Assembly: GCA_002384685.1 (NCBI GenBank)
Contig: DGAZ01000010.1
Location: forward strand, 4,053-31,980
Origin: Methylophilales bacterium UBA4017
Lineage (GTDB): Bacteria; Pseudomonadota; Gammaproteobacteria; Burkholderiales; Methylophilaceae
Direction: 5' to 3'
Length of the DNA stretch: 27,928 bases
Positions within the stretch are counted from its first letter, which is position 1; the number at the start of each line of letters is the position of its first letter. Positions 7,018 to 14,625 of the stretch are shown here, piece after piece. The position numbers and the translations under genes are program-made. The notes beneath the pieces were generated by a model that searched no databases, had not been told where the DNA came from, and saw only the letters and a program-made list of their open reading frames with translations.

Positions 7018-8865
7018 ATGAAAAAAATTAATATAACAGAGCTGGTCCTTAGGGATGGGCATCAATGCCATATAGCGACTCGACTGCGAACGGAAGATAT
7101 GCTTCCCATTTGCCCTCAACTAGATAATCAAAATTTCTGGTCCATCGAAGCATGGGGGGGAGCAACATTTGATGCCTGCGTTCGTTATCTCAAGGAAGAT
7201 CCATGGGAGCGCTTGATCAAGTTAAGGAAAGCCTTGCCTAACAGCCAAATTCAGATGTTGCTGCGTGGTCAAAATTTATTAGGTTATAGGCATTATTCTG
7301 ATGACGTTGTGGATTTGTTTGTAAAGAAATCAGCGGATAACGGTGTGGATATTTTCCGAGTGTTTGATGCAATGAACGACATTCGAAATATCGAGCTATC
7401 TATTAAGGCGGTAAAAAAATACAAAAAACATGCCGAAGGCACGATAAGCTATACAACATCACCTGTGCATGATATTGAGTATTTTGTATCGCTGGCAAAA
7501 AAAATTGAAGCCTTAGGAAGTGATACCTTGGCGATTAAAGACATGGCTGGCCTACTCACACCAAAAGTCACAAAAGACTTAGTCGAAGCCTTAGTTAAAA
7601 ATATTAGCATTCCTATTCATATCCATAGCCATGCAACCTCAGGACTTGCCTCATTAAACCTAGTGGCAGCAGTAGAGGCTGGGGCAACCATGATTGATAC
7701 CTGTAACTCGAGCTTTTCCGAAGGTGCAAGCCATCCAACGACAGAATCAATTGTTGCGGCGCTTGAGGGGATGGGTTACAAAACAGACATAGACCTTGTT
7801 GGTCTAGAAGAAATTAGCCAATACTTAAAAGAGGTACGAAAAAAATACTGGCAATTTGAATCAGAATTCACTGGTCTAGATCCACGGGTATTAGTCAATC
7901 AAGTTCCAGGGGGCATGATTTCTAATCTATCTAGCCAACTAAAAGATCAAGGTGCGCTTCACCGTATGGATGAAGTTTTGAAAGAAATACCTAAAGTTCG
8001 AGAGGACTTAGGATACCCGCCTCTAGTGACACCAACCTCACAGATTGTTGGGACTCAAGCCGCATTAAACGTCATTACTGGTGAGCGATATAAATCGATA
8101 ACCACTGAGGTTAAAAATTATTTTCTTGGTCAATACGGTAAGGCGCCTGGAAAAATTAACAACGATATTCAAGCAAAGGCAATTGGAGATCAGCAACCTA
8201 TTACCTGCAGACCTGCAGATAAATTAAAGCCAGAGGTGGCAAATTTACGGGTTAAGGCGGAGTCATTTGCCAAAACAGATGAAGATATTTTAACGTACGC
8301 GATGTTTCCTGATATCGCTACGACCTTTCTTCAGGAACGAAATGCTGGCACCCTCCAGCCAGAAGAATTATTAGATAAGGCAGAAGTATTAAAACAAGGG
8401 GATCATTACGCTCCTTCAGAATTTAATATTACGCTTCATGGCGAAACATACCATATCAAGCTGACTGGTTCAGGCCATGCCGGCGAAGCAGAAAGACCTT
8501 TTTATGTTTCGGTGGACGGGATATCAGAAGAAGTGTTGGTTGAGACCTTGGACGAAATATTAATCAACCCCAATACACAATCATCGACTGGTGAAAAAGC
8601 AAAGGGCTCTGGAAAGTCGGCTTCTGCTAGACCAAAACCCAATCATGAGGGATGTGTCACTACAGCCATGCCCGGAACCATTGTCGAGATAAAAGTTAGT
8701 GTCGGTGATAAAGTTTCAGCCGGAGATGGCTTGGTAGTTATTGAAGCCATGAAGATGGAAAATGAAATACAAGCACCTAAGAATGGGACGATCATGGCGA
8801 TTCATGTAGCTAAGGGGGACAGTGTTTCTCCTAACGAAACACTTTTAGAAATTCAACAATCGTAA
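7018..8865 (+). CDS. pycB: Pyruvate carboxylase subunit B (carboxyltransferase plus biotin domain)
   Basis: Transfers the carboxyl group from biotin to pyruvate, giving oxaloacetate. It has 615 residues from the ATG 7 nt after the pycA stop. Domains in order are: a carboxyltransferase TIM barrel (about 1-300) with metal ligands Asp13 (LRDGHQ), carbamylated Lys174 (LAIKDMAG), His203 and His205 (HIHSHATSG); a PYC/OadA conserved domain (about 300-500); a short Ser/Gly/Lys linker (about 520-545); and a biotinyl domain with Lys579 in EAMKMEN. The fold is shared with oxaloacetate decarboxylase alpha (OadA). No OadB or OadG membrane subunit is present and a biotin carboxylase is directly upstream, so anaplerotic pyruvate carboxylase is preferred. 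An upstream ATG at 6964 would overlap pycA by 47 bp and adds no family sequence. Confidence 0.9.
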   Translation: MKKINITELVLRDGHQCHIATRLRTEDMLPICPQLDNQNFWSIEAWGGATFDACVRYLKEDPWERLIKLRKALPNSQIQMLLRGQNLLGYRHYSDDVVDLFVKKSADNGVDIFRVFDAMNDIRNIELSIKAVKKYKKHAEGTISYTTSPVHDIEYFVSLAKKIEALGSDTLAIKDMAGLLTPKVTKDLVEALVKNISIPIHIHSHATSGLASLNLVAAVEAGATMIDTCNSSFSEGASHPTTESIVAALEGMGYKTDIDLVGLEEISQYLKEVRKKYWQFESEFTGLDPRVLVNQVPGGMISNLSSQLKDQGALHRMDEVLKEIPKVREDLGYPPLVTPTSQIVGTQAALNVITGERYKSITTEVKNYFLGQYGKAPGKINNDIQAKAIGDQQPITCRPADKLKPEVANLRVKAESFAKTDEDILTYAMFPDIATTFLQERNAGTLQPEELLDKAEVLKQGDHYAPSEFNITLHGETYHIKLTGSGHAGEAERPFYVSVDGISEEVLVETLDEILINPNTQSSTGEKAKGSGKSASARPKPNHEGCVTTAMPGTIVEIKVSVGDKVSAGDGLVVIEAMKMENEIQAPKNGTIMAIHVAKGDSVSPNETLLEIQQS

Positions 8866-8868
8866 AGT

Positions 8869-9453
8869 ATGAGCAAAATAATCCTTGCGTCTTCCTCTGT
8901 TTATCGCAAGGAATTGCTTGCACGTTTAATTCCTACTTTTGAGATTATTTCTCCCTTAGTGGACGAATCGACTCAGGACGGAGAAAGCGCGAAAAATAGT
9001 GCGATAAGAATAGCAAACTTAAAAGCACAAAAAGTATCACTGTCTAATAAAAAAAGCTACGTCATTGGTTCAGATCAAACTGCAGAATTGAATGGTCAGC
9101 AAATTAGAAAGCCATCTAATTACTCAGAGGCGTATAACCAGCTAATAAAACTAAGTGGACAAACCGTATTATTTCATAGTGCCGTATGTGTTAAAAACGA
9201 AGATAGCCAACAGCACTTTGAGGCTATTGAGACCATAGAAGTCCGATATAGGGCTTACAGCGGCAAAGAGGCGGATGCTTATTTGACCTATGAAAACCCC
9301 ATTGGATGCTTAGGATGTATTAAATCAGAGGGTCTCGGTATAAGTCTTCTTGACTCAGTCAAAAGTTCCGATCCAAGCGCTATTATAGGTATGCCTCTAA
9401 TTGCCTTATCTAAAATACTTAGAAGCCTAGAAATCGATTTTCATGGGCAATAA
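8869..9453 (+). CDS. yceF: Maf-family nucleotide pyrophosphatase, YceF type (7-methyl-GTP pyrophosphatase)
   Basis: House-cleaning pyrophosphatase predicted to hydrolyse 7-methyl-GTP and keep modified nucleotides out of RNA. It has 194 residues. Maf signatures are ILASSSVYRKELL (5-17, with Ser8-10 and Arg13), VDES (31-34), GSDQ with Asp69, and Lys81 (RKP). The GSDQ motif and the C-terminal SEGLGISLLD...DPSAIIGMPLIALSKIL resemble YceF rather than the dTTP-specific YhdE branch. In E. coli yceF lies beside yceD-rpmF-plsX. Here it is separated from rpmF by pycAB and on the opposite strand, 3 nt after the pycB stop. Its substrate is inferred from subfamily motifs only. Confidence 0.85.
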   Translation: MSKIILASSSVYRKELLARLIPTFEIISPLVDESTQDGESAKNSAIRIANLKAQKVSLSNKKSYVIGSDQTAELNGQQIRKPSNYSEAYNQLIKLSGQTVLFHSAVCVKNEDSQQHFEAIETIEVRYRAYSGKEADAYLTYENPIGCLGCIKSEGLGISLLDSVKSSDPSAIIGMPLIALSKILRSLEIDFHGQ

Positions 9454-10165
9454 AAACAGTCCTTACGGAACGCTATTTTTAATTCCAACATCCCTGGACC
9501 AGGATGCAGGTCAAGAATTCTTAATACACGAACAAAAAAGGCAATTAGCCCATTTGTCTCATTTTATTGTGGAGAATGAAAAACCTGCAAGAAAAATGCT
9601 CAAAAAACTGGGTCTAGAAAAGAGCTTGCAGGAACTTATACTGTTTCCAAATACACAAAAGACAGATCAACTTGCCATTAAAGCAATGTTAGCTCCTATT
9701 TTTAACGGTGAAAGTATGGGTCTTTTGTCTGACTCAGGAACTCCTTGTATTGCGGACCCAGGAAACAAGATAGTCGCTTATGCGCATCTACATCATATTT
9801 GTATCAAACCCTTGGTGGGTCCATCATCGATTATTTTATCCTTAATGAGCTCAGGATTTAATGGGCAAAATTTTCGATTTATCGGGTATTTACCCAAAGA
9901 TAAAACCGAACGGAATGAGCGCTTGGTAAGCATGCAAAAAGCTATAAGAAATACTAAGGAGACACAGATATTTATTGAGACGCCTTATCGAAATAATGAT
10001 CTGTTAGCAGATTTAGTTAAGACGCTTGAGTCGGATATTATGCTCAGCCTCTCCATTGATCTAACAACGCCGTCGGAACAGATTATTTCGCAATCAATTG
10101 ACGCTTGGCGCAAACGAGTACTCCCGGACATAAATAAAAAACTTTGTATCTTTTTATTAAATTAA
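9443..10165 (+). CDS. RsmI-like SAM-dependent methyltransferase (tetrapyrrole-methylase fold)
   Basis: Predicted S-adenosylmethionine methylase with the SUMT/TP-methylase fold; the substrate is unknown and could be rRNA, by analogy with RsmI (2'-O-methylation of 16S C1402). It has 240 residues, shorter than RsmI at about 285. Motifs seen are GTLFLIPTSL (9-18, corresponding to GTLYLVATPIGN), LLSDSGTPCIADPG (94-107, RsmI has ISDAGTPLISDPG), GPSSIILSLMSSGF (126-139) and RFIGYLPK (145-152). The divergent N-terminal loop and short C-terminus suggest the YraL-like paralogue family rather than true RsmI. The ATG lies inside the end of yceF (11-bp overlap), indicating tight coupling. The 3' end overlaps rnhB, which is convergent. 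Confidence 0.8.
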   Translation: MGNKNSPYGTLFLIPTSLDQDAGQEFLIHEQKRQLAHLSHFIVENEKPARKMLKKLGLEKSLQELILFPNTQKTDQLAIKAMLAPIFNGESMGLLSDSGTPCIADPGNKIVAYAHLHHICIKPLVGPSSIILSLMSSGFNGQNFRFIGYLPKDKTERNERLVSMQKAIRNTKETQIFIETPYRNNDLLADLVKTLESDIMLSLSIDLTTPSEQIISQSIDAWRKRVLPDINKKLCIFLLN

Positions 10166-10169
10166 TAAA
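10153..10169. repeat. Perfect AT-only palindrome across two convergent stop codons
   Basis: TTTATTAA-A-TTAATAAA is a perfect 8-bp inverted repeat with a 1-nt centre. It contains the stop of the methylase (10163-10165) and the stop of rnhB on the other strand (10157-10159). The two genes therefore overlap tail to tail by 9 bp with no room for a normal terminator. The palindrome could be chance from AT-rich stop contexts or a weak two-way end signal. Confidence 0.7.
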
Positions 10170-10723
10170 TCGCTCACCGGCTTAAAAGTCTTCCTATGAA
10201 CATCAGATACCCCGTGCTCTCTAATTAAGCGGATATGCTCCTTGGTTGGGTAGCCTTTATGTTGCTTAAAATTATAGAGCGGAAATTGTCGGTCTAACTC
10301 CATCATATGTTTATCCCTTTCCACTTTTGCGATAATAGAGGCAGCCGATATTTGCTGGTGCTTAGAGTCGCCTTTTATCACCGCCCTCATACTCATGTGC
10401 CCTATTTTTGGGCAATATTGGCCATCGATCAACACGTGATCGGGTGTGTTGGATAGTTTAAGAATGGCACGCTTCATTGCCAATAAACTCGCCTGAAGAA
10501 TGTTGATGTCATCGATCTCGCTAACACTTGCTGTGGCGTAAGACACCTCGGTAGCATACTGCATGATATCTACATATACGGACGCTAGCTGAGAGGGTGA
10601 AAGTTTTTTGGAATCTTTTAATCCTTGAATGCTTTTATTCGGATCAAGTATGACTGCTGCGGCAAATACCGGCCCAGCTAAAGGCCCTCTTCCCGCTTCA
10701 TCCACTCCACAAATTACACTCAT
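10157..10723 (-). CDS. rnhB: Ribonuclease HII
   Basis: Endonuclease cutting the RNA strand of RNA-DNA hybrids and single ribonucleotides embedded in DNA; cytoplasmic, metal-dependent. It has 188 residues, normal length. Motifs are CGVDEAGRGPLAGPV with catalytic Asp8-Glu9, VLIDGQ with Asp100, and the AASIIAKVERD segment ending in Asp137, which together give the DEDD set. The start codon overlaps the lpxB stop by ATGA (4 bp), so it is the last gene of the bamA-lpx operon. At its 3' end it runs into the convergent methylase gene. Confidence 0.97.
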   Translation of the reverse strand: MSVICGVDEAGRGPLAGPVFAAAVILDPNKSIQGLKDSKKLSPSQLASVYVDIMQYATEVSYATASVSEIDDINILQASLLAMKRAILKLSNTPDHVLIDGQYCPKIGHMSMRAVIKGDSKHQQISAASIIAKVERDKHMMELDRQFPLYNFKQHKGYPTKEHIRLIREHGVSDVHRKTFKPVSDLLI

Positions 10724-11850
10724 TTAAGATACCGGTTCAATTGATCAATAATTAATTGGGAGGTATTTTTTTTAAGCGATAGGTGCAATTTTTTAAATTC
10801 GCCGCTTAAGTTATTCAGATACTTCTTGTCGCTGCATACAGCTAATAGCTTTTGAGCAAGTTTTTTGGGGGAAGCCTCGTATTGAAGCAGTTCAGGCACT
10901 AATAATTTACCCAGAAGAATGTTAGGAAGACCCACAAAAGGTATCAAATGCATGCGCTTTAAGATCAACCATGAAAACCATGAGGTTTTATACATAACAA
11001 CCATCGGTTTTTTATATAGCGCAGCTTCTAAGGATGCCGTCCCTGAAGCTAGGAGGCATATATCCGATGCATTAATCACGTCATGTGAATGTCCGATAAT
11101 TAATCTTACATTGAGTGCGTGATAATTTCTTAGCTGACTAAGTGCATAGCCATAATTAGCCTGATTATTTACGGGTAAAAGAAAGAGGCATTCCGGTAAA
11201 CTTTTGTGCATTAGTTGGGCAGTTTTTAGCATGGTATCGAGATGCCACCTCACCTCACCCATTCTGCTTCCTGGGAGCAAAGCAATAATCTTTGAAACCT
11301 TGCTAATATTAAGTAACTTTCTTGACAACATAGCATCTGGTTTTAAGGGAATTTTAGAGGCTAGCGGATGGCCGACATAGGTAACAGGCAATCGAATTTT
11401 TTTAAATATGGGTAGCTCATGTGGAAAAATAGAAAATAAATGATGCATATCTTTTTTCATTTGAAAAATTCTATTTTTACGCCACGCCCAAACTGACGGG
11501 GAAATATAATGAAAAACCCTTACTTTTTTTGCTTTTAATGCCCGCTCTATCGCAAAATTAAAATCCGGTGCATCAATACCAATAAATACATCCGGCTTCT
11601 CTGATATTAAAAAGTCGATGAGATTTTTTTGTAACTGACGGAGCTTGATAATATTGCGGAACACTTCAAAATAACCACGGACACTTAGGTGGGCATAGTC
11701 AAAAAAGCTGTTCAACCCCTTGCTTTTCATCAGGGGTCCACCAACACCAATGTATTGAATGTTTTTGTACTGCTTATTTAAATCAGCCATCAAATGACTT
11801 GCAATTAAATCTCCTGACGGTTCTCCTGCAAGAATTGCAACTTTAGGCAC
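10720..11850 (-). CDS. lpxB: Lipid-A-disaccharide synthase
   Basis: Membrane-associated glycosyltransferase (GT19) that joins UDP-2,3-diacylglucosamine and lipid X to form the lipid A disaccharide. It has 376 residues. Typical segments are the N-terminal AILAGEPSGDLIASHLM (GEPSGD at 9-14), PDVFIGIDAPDFNF, the ISPSVWAWRKNRI loop, YVGHPLA, LLPGSRMGEVRWH and the C-terminal SGTASLEAALYKKPMVVMYK. It begins 2 bp after the lpxA stop and overlaps rnhB by 4 bp. Confidence 0.97.
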   Translation of the reverse strand: MPKVAILAGEPSGDLIASHLMADLNKQYKNIQYIGVGGPLMKSKGLNSFFDYAHLSVRGYFEVFRNIIKLRQLQKNLIDFLISEKPDVFIGIDAPDFNFAIERALKAKKVRVFHYISPSVWAWRKNRIFQMKKDMHHLFSIFPHELPIFKKIRLPVTYVGHPLASKIPLKPDAMLSRKLLNISKVSKIIALLPGSRMGEVRWHLDTMLKTAQLMHKSLPECLFLLPVNNQANYGYALSQLRNYHALNVRLIIGHSHDVINASDICLLASGTASLEAALYKKPMVVMYKTSWFSWLILKRMHLIPFVGLPNILLGKLLVPELLQYEASPKKLAQKLLAVCSDKKYLNNLSGEFKKLHLSLKKNTSQLIIDQLNRYLK

Positions 11851-11852
11851 AG

Positions 11853-12644
11853 CTACCTTACCAAGCCTCTTTGTGATTTACTAATGAAATCTATATAAAG
11901 CGCAACCTCAGCAACTTCCTTCGATAAATTATGGAGCTGACTAATGGCGTCCTCAATAGAGTTACCTTCACGATAAATAATCTTATAGCCTTTTTTTATT
12001 CCGCTAATAGCCTCTTTACTAAAACCCCTTCTTTTTAGGCCTTCGATATTTATACCATTAGGCCGGGTATGAGAATCATTCCCAGCAGCAATAATATAAG
12101 GGGGGATGTCTTTATAAACCACCGTCCCTACTGCAGTAATAACATGCGAACCTATTTTACAAAACTGGTGCACCCCGGTAAATCCTCCAAGGATAGCAAA
12201 ATCGTCAATTTCGACATGACCAGCTATATTGGAGGCATTGGCTAAAATACAGTTGTTCTTGATAATGCAATCATGAGCGATGTGAACATACGCCATAATC
12301 CAATTGTCATCACCAATGATTGTTTCGCCCTTATCCTGAGTTGTTCCTCTGTTGATGGTGCAGAACTCTCTAATGGTATTGTTATTGCCAATGATAAGCT
12401 TGGTGTCCTCATTGTTGTATTTTTTATCCTGAGGTGCCTCGCCTATGGAGGAACTATGGAAAATTTTATTGTTAAAGCCAATAGAGGTATTGCCGGTGAT
12501 CGTGACGCTATTACCAATAACTGTGTCCTGGCCTATCGAAACGCCTGCACCGATAACGGAATATGGCCCAATAGTTACATTGTTGCCAATGTTAGCCTCT
12601 TTATGAATGATGGCGGTGGGATGTATATTGTCCTGTGAGCTCAT
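11853..12644 (-). CDS. lpxA: UDP-N-acetylglucosamine O-acyltransferase
   Basis: First step of lipid A synthesis: transfers a 3-hydroxyacyl chain from ACP to UDP-GlcNAc. It has 263 residues, close to the 262 of E. coli, with a left-handed beta-helix of IG-x-x-xx-I hexapeptide repeats (about 10-180) and an alpha-helical tail (about 190-263). The catalytic base is His124 in HIAHDCIIKNNCILAN; His143 and His159 (GGFTGVHQF) are also conserved. The acyl-length ruler position (Gly173 in E. coli, Met169 in Pseudomonas aeruginosa) aligns with Val172 here, which predicts a chain shorter than C14. It lies 6 bp downstream of fabZ. Confidence 0.97.
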   Translation of the reverse strand: MSSQDNIHPTAIIHKEANIGNNVTIGPYSVIGAGVSIGQDTVIGNSVTITGNTSIGFNNKIFHSSSIGEAPQDKKYNNEDTKLIIGNNNTIREFCTINRGTTQDKGETIIGDDNWIMAYVHIAHDCIIKNNCILANASNIAGHVEIDDFAILGGFTGVHQFCKIGSHVITAVGTVVYKDIPPYIIAAGNDSHTRPNGINIEGLKRRGFSKEAISGIKKGYKIIYREGNSIEDAISQLHNLSKEVAEVALYIDFISKSQRGLVR

Positions 12645-12650
12645 TTAATA

Positions 12651-13106
12651 CTACTTCTTAATTTCCTTAAGAATACACATCATATTGGCTTCTGCAACCA
12701 CCTCATTACCTACTGTTGCCACGCCTTTATATTTCCATATCCCTTTTAAGATACGCTCAATTTTTACGTTCAAAACAATCTGATCGCCGGGTCCAACTGG
12801 CTTTTTAAACCTTGCACTATCAATACCCGCAAAATAATAAACGGAGTCCTCGTTGGGTTTAGTATTCATGGTTTTGAATGATAATAGCGCTGCTGCTTGA
12901 GCCATAGCCTCCACAATCAGGACGCCTGGCATAACTGGGTGATATGGGAAGTGACCAGGGAAAAAAGGCTCATTAATCGTCACATTTTTAATGGCCGTAA
13001 TTTCTTTTCCCAACTCAATATGGGTCACTTTGTCCACTAATATAAACGGGTAGCGATGAGGCAAATGCTCCAGTATTTCATGAATATTCATCGTTATCTC
13101 AGTCAT
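12651..13106 (-). CDS. fabZ: 3-hydroxyacyl-[acyl-carrier-protein] dehydratase FabZ
   Basis: Dehydrates 3-hydroxyacyl-ACP to trans-2-enoyl-ACP, competing with LpxA and LpxD for the same substrates; cytoplasmic. It has 151 residues from the ATG at 13106, with GGA 7 nt upstream. A TTG four codons earlier (13118) is open but less likely. The hotdog-fold motif HFPYHPVMPGVLIVEAMAQ carries the catalytic His52 and Glu66. The N-terminal ILEHLPHRYPFILVDKV is typical of FabZ rather than FabA. The start lies inside the last codons of lpxD (8-bp overlap), so the two are translationally coupled. Confidence 0.97.
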   Translation of the reverse strand: MTEITMNIHEILEHLPHRYPFILVDKVTHIELGKEITAIKNVTINEPFFPGHFPYHPVMPGVLIVEAMAQAAALLSFKTMNTKPNEDSVYYFAGIDSARFKKPVGPGDQIVLNVKIERILKGIWKYKGVATVGNEVVAEANMMCILKEIKK

Positions 13107-14091
13107 CTTTTTTTCCAAATTGTTTTAATTTTGATGCAAATTTTAACCAATCGCTATGCTTTAAAAAGGGCATAATTGAGGTAAATTTTTCACCAGTTTT
13201 TGTAATTGATTTAGTAATCATTGTACCTGGAGAGACCGTAGTTTTGTCGGCAATTCGAAGATGGCCAAGAATCATTGCGGCACCACCAATTTTACATTCT
13301 TTTCCGATAATGGCACTTCCTGCAATACCGACACATCCGGCAATAATCGTATTCTCACCAATGTTACAGTTATGTCCTATCTGCACCTGGTTATCAATTT
13401 TTACCCCAGACTGAATAATCGTATCGTCCATAGCTCCTCTATCGATAACCGTATTAGAGCCAATATCCACATTATTTCCAATAATAACTGACCCTGTCTG
13501 CATGATTTTCTCCCAATTTCCCTCGTTATGTTCGGCGTACCCAAAGCCATCGGTACCAATAGATGCTGAGGCATATATCTCGCAGTTACCTCCAATCACC
13601 ACATCATCTCCAATAGTGACGTTGGCGTGAATATAGGTGTTATCACCAACATGAACATTAGATCCAATACTTACATGGCTTTCTATAACGACGCCCTCTC
13701 CGATAACTGATAATTGACCGATCGAGTTAAATGGCCCGATAAAAGATGTTTTTGAAATCTTGACCTCTTTCCCAATAATGGCTCCAAGATCAATAGAAGG
13801 CTCAGGGCGTTTGCGCGGATTAAATAGTTGGGTAAGCTTTGCATAAGCAAGGTACGGATTTGGATGAATGATGGTCATGCCTTGCCATAAATAAGCGTCT
13901 TCTTCACGCATGATTAATACTTTGGCTTTTGTTGTTTTCAGATCCTCAGCATAAGATGATCTGGTAAAAAAAGAAATTGAGTCGCTGTCAGCATTTTTGA
14001 GCGAGGCTATTTTTTTTACTATTAGGTCCTTTTCTGTAAGAGAATCTGAACCTATATGTTGACACACCTCCTCAATTGAATATGAGCTCAT
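13099..14091 (-). CDS. lpxD: UDP-3-O-(3-hydroxyacyl)glucosamine N-acyltransferase
   Basis: Adds the second, N-linked 3-hydroxyacyl chain in lipid A synthesis. About 330 residues: an N-terminal uridine-binding domain (about 1-100), a long hexapeptide beta-helix (about 103-305, IG-rich), and a C-terminal helix. The catalytic His is in QVQIGHNCNIGENT (His240; His239 in E. coli), and GTDGFGYA is the conserved loop near 180. The start is uncertain by one codon: GTG at 14094 or ATG at 14091, and neither has a good ribosome-binding site. It begins 17 bp after the skp stop. Confidence 0.96.
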   Translation of the reverse strand: MSSYSIEEVCQHIGSDSLTEKDLIVKKIASLKNADSDSISFFTRSSYAEDLKTTKAKVLIMREEDAYLWQGMTIIHPNPYLAYAKLTQLFNPRKRPEPSIDLGAIIGKEVKISKTSFIGPFNSIGQLSVIGEGVVIESHVSIGSNVHVGDNTYIHANVTIGDDVVIGGNCEIYASASIGTDGFGYAEHNEGNWEKIMQTGSVIIGNNVDIGSNTVIDRGAMDDTIIQSGVKIDNQVQIGHNCNIGENTIIAGCVGIAGSAIIGKECKIGGAAMILGHLRIADKTTVSPGTMITKSITKTGEKFTSIMPFLKHSDWLKFASKLKQFGKKDD

Positions 14092-14108
14092 CACCTGGTT
14101 GATTGGAA

Positions 14109-14606
14109 CTATTTACCCAGTGATTTTATAACCAAATCGGTGATATCAATAGCTGGGGATGCATAAGCCACGCCCTGATATACAATTAAGTCATATTTAT
14201 TTTCTTTAGCTAATTTCTCAATCGTTTCGTTAACTTTCGTTTGCAAGGTGTTTATCTCTTCACGCCTTCTTAAGTCAATATCTTCTCTTAGCTCTCTTTC
14301 GGTCCGCTGAGCATCAATTTTATCTTGCTGCAACTTTCGTGAGGTCTTGTCTTTTTCGCTATCGGATAGGGTTAGGCTATTTTTAGCAAAATCTTTTTCA
14401 TCCTTCTGTATGCCTTGGATCATTTTTTTTAAACTTTCCGTCTTGCTTTTAAATTCCTTCTCTAACCTTTTATTACTAGCTTGAGTTTGTGGAGCTTCTT
14501 TAAGGATTTTATCCACTTGGACAAAACCAATTTTAATTTCTGCGAATGCTGGATTAAAAAAGCCGCTAAGAGTAACAGCGGTAAATATTAATAGTAAATT
14601 TTTCAT
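14109..14606 (-). CDS. skp: OmpH/Skp-family periplasmic chaperone
   Basis: Periplasmic holdase that keeps unfolded outer-membrane proteins soluble on their way to BamA. It has 165 residues. There is a clear signal peptide (MKNLLLIFTAVTLSGFFNPA, cleavage predicted after FA-FA near residue 22). The mature part begins EIKIGFVQVDKILKEAP, followed by a long charged coiled coil (about 45-125, rich in Lys/Glu/Arg) and the conserved end KYDLIVYQGVAYASPAIDIT. A strong ribosome-binding site, AGGAG, precedes the ATG. It lies between bamA and lpxD, the standard position. Confidence 0.95.
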   Translation of the reverse strand: MKNLLLIFTAVTLSGFFNPAFAEIKIGFVQVDKILKEAPQTQASNKRLEKEFKSKTESLKKMIQGIQKDEKDFAKNSLTLSDSEKDKTSRKLQQDKIDAQRTERELREDIDLRRREEINTLQTKVNETIEKLAKENKYDLIVYQGVAYASPAIDITDLVIKSLGK

Positions 14607-14625
14607 AAATAGCTCCTAGGTTGAT

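Noticed and set aside
7018..8865. Oxaloacetate decarboxylase alpha subunit (OadA, sodium pump)
   Set aside because: The fold is the same, but no OadB or OadG membrane subunit is nearby and a biotin carboxylase subunit is directly upstream, which fits pyruvate carboxylase. Not excluded if oadBG lie elsewhere.
12273..12638. 121-codon open frame on the plus strand opposite lpxA
   Set aside because: It lies wholly within lpxA; the repeat-like composition mirrors the hexapeptide repeats of LpxA. No ribosome-binding site or family resemblance.
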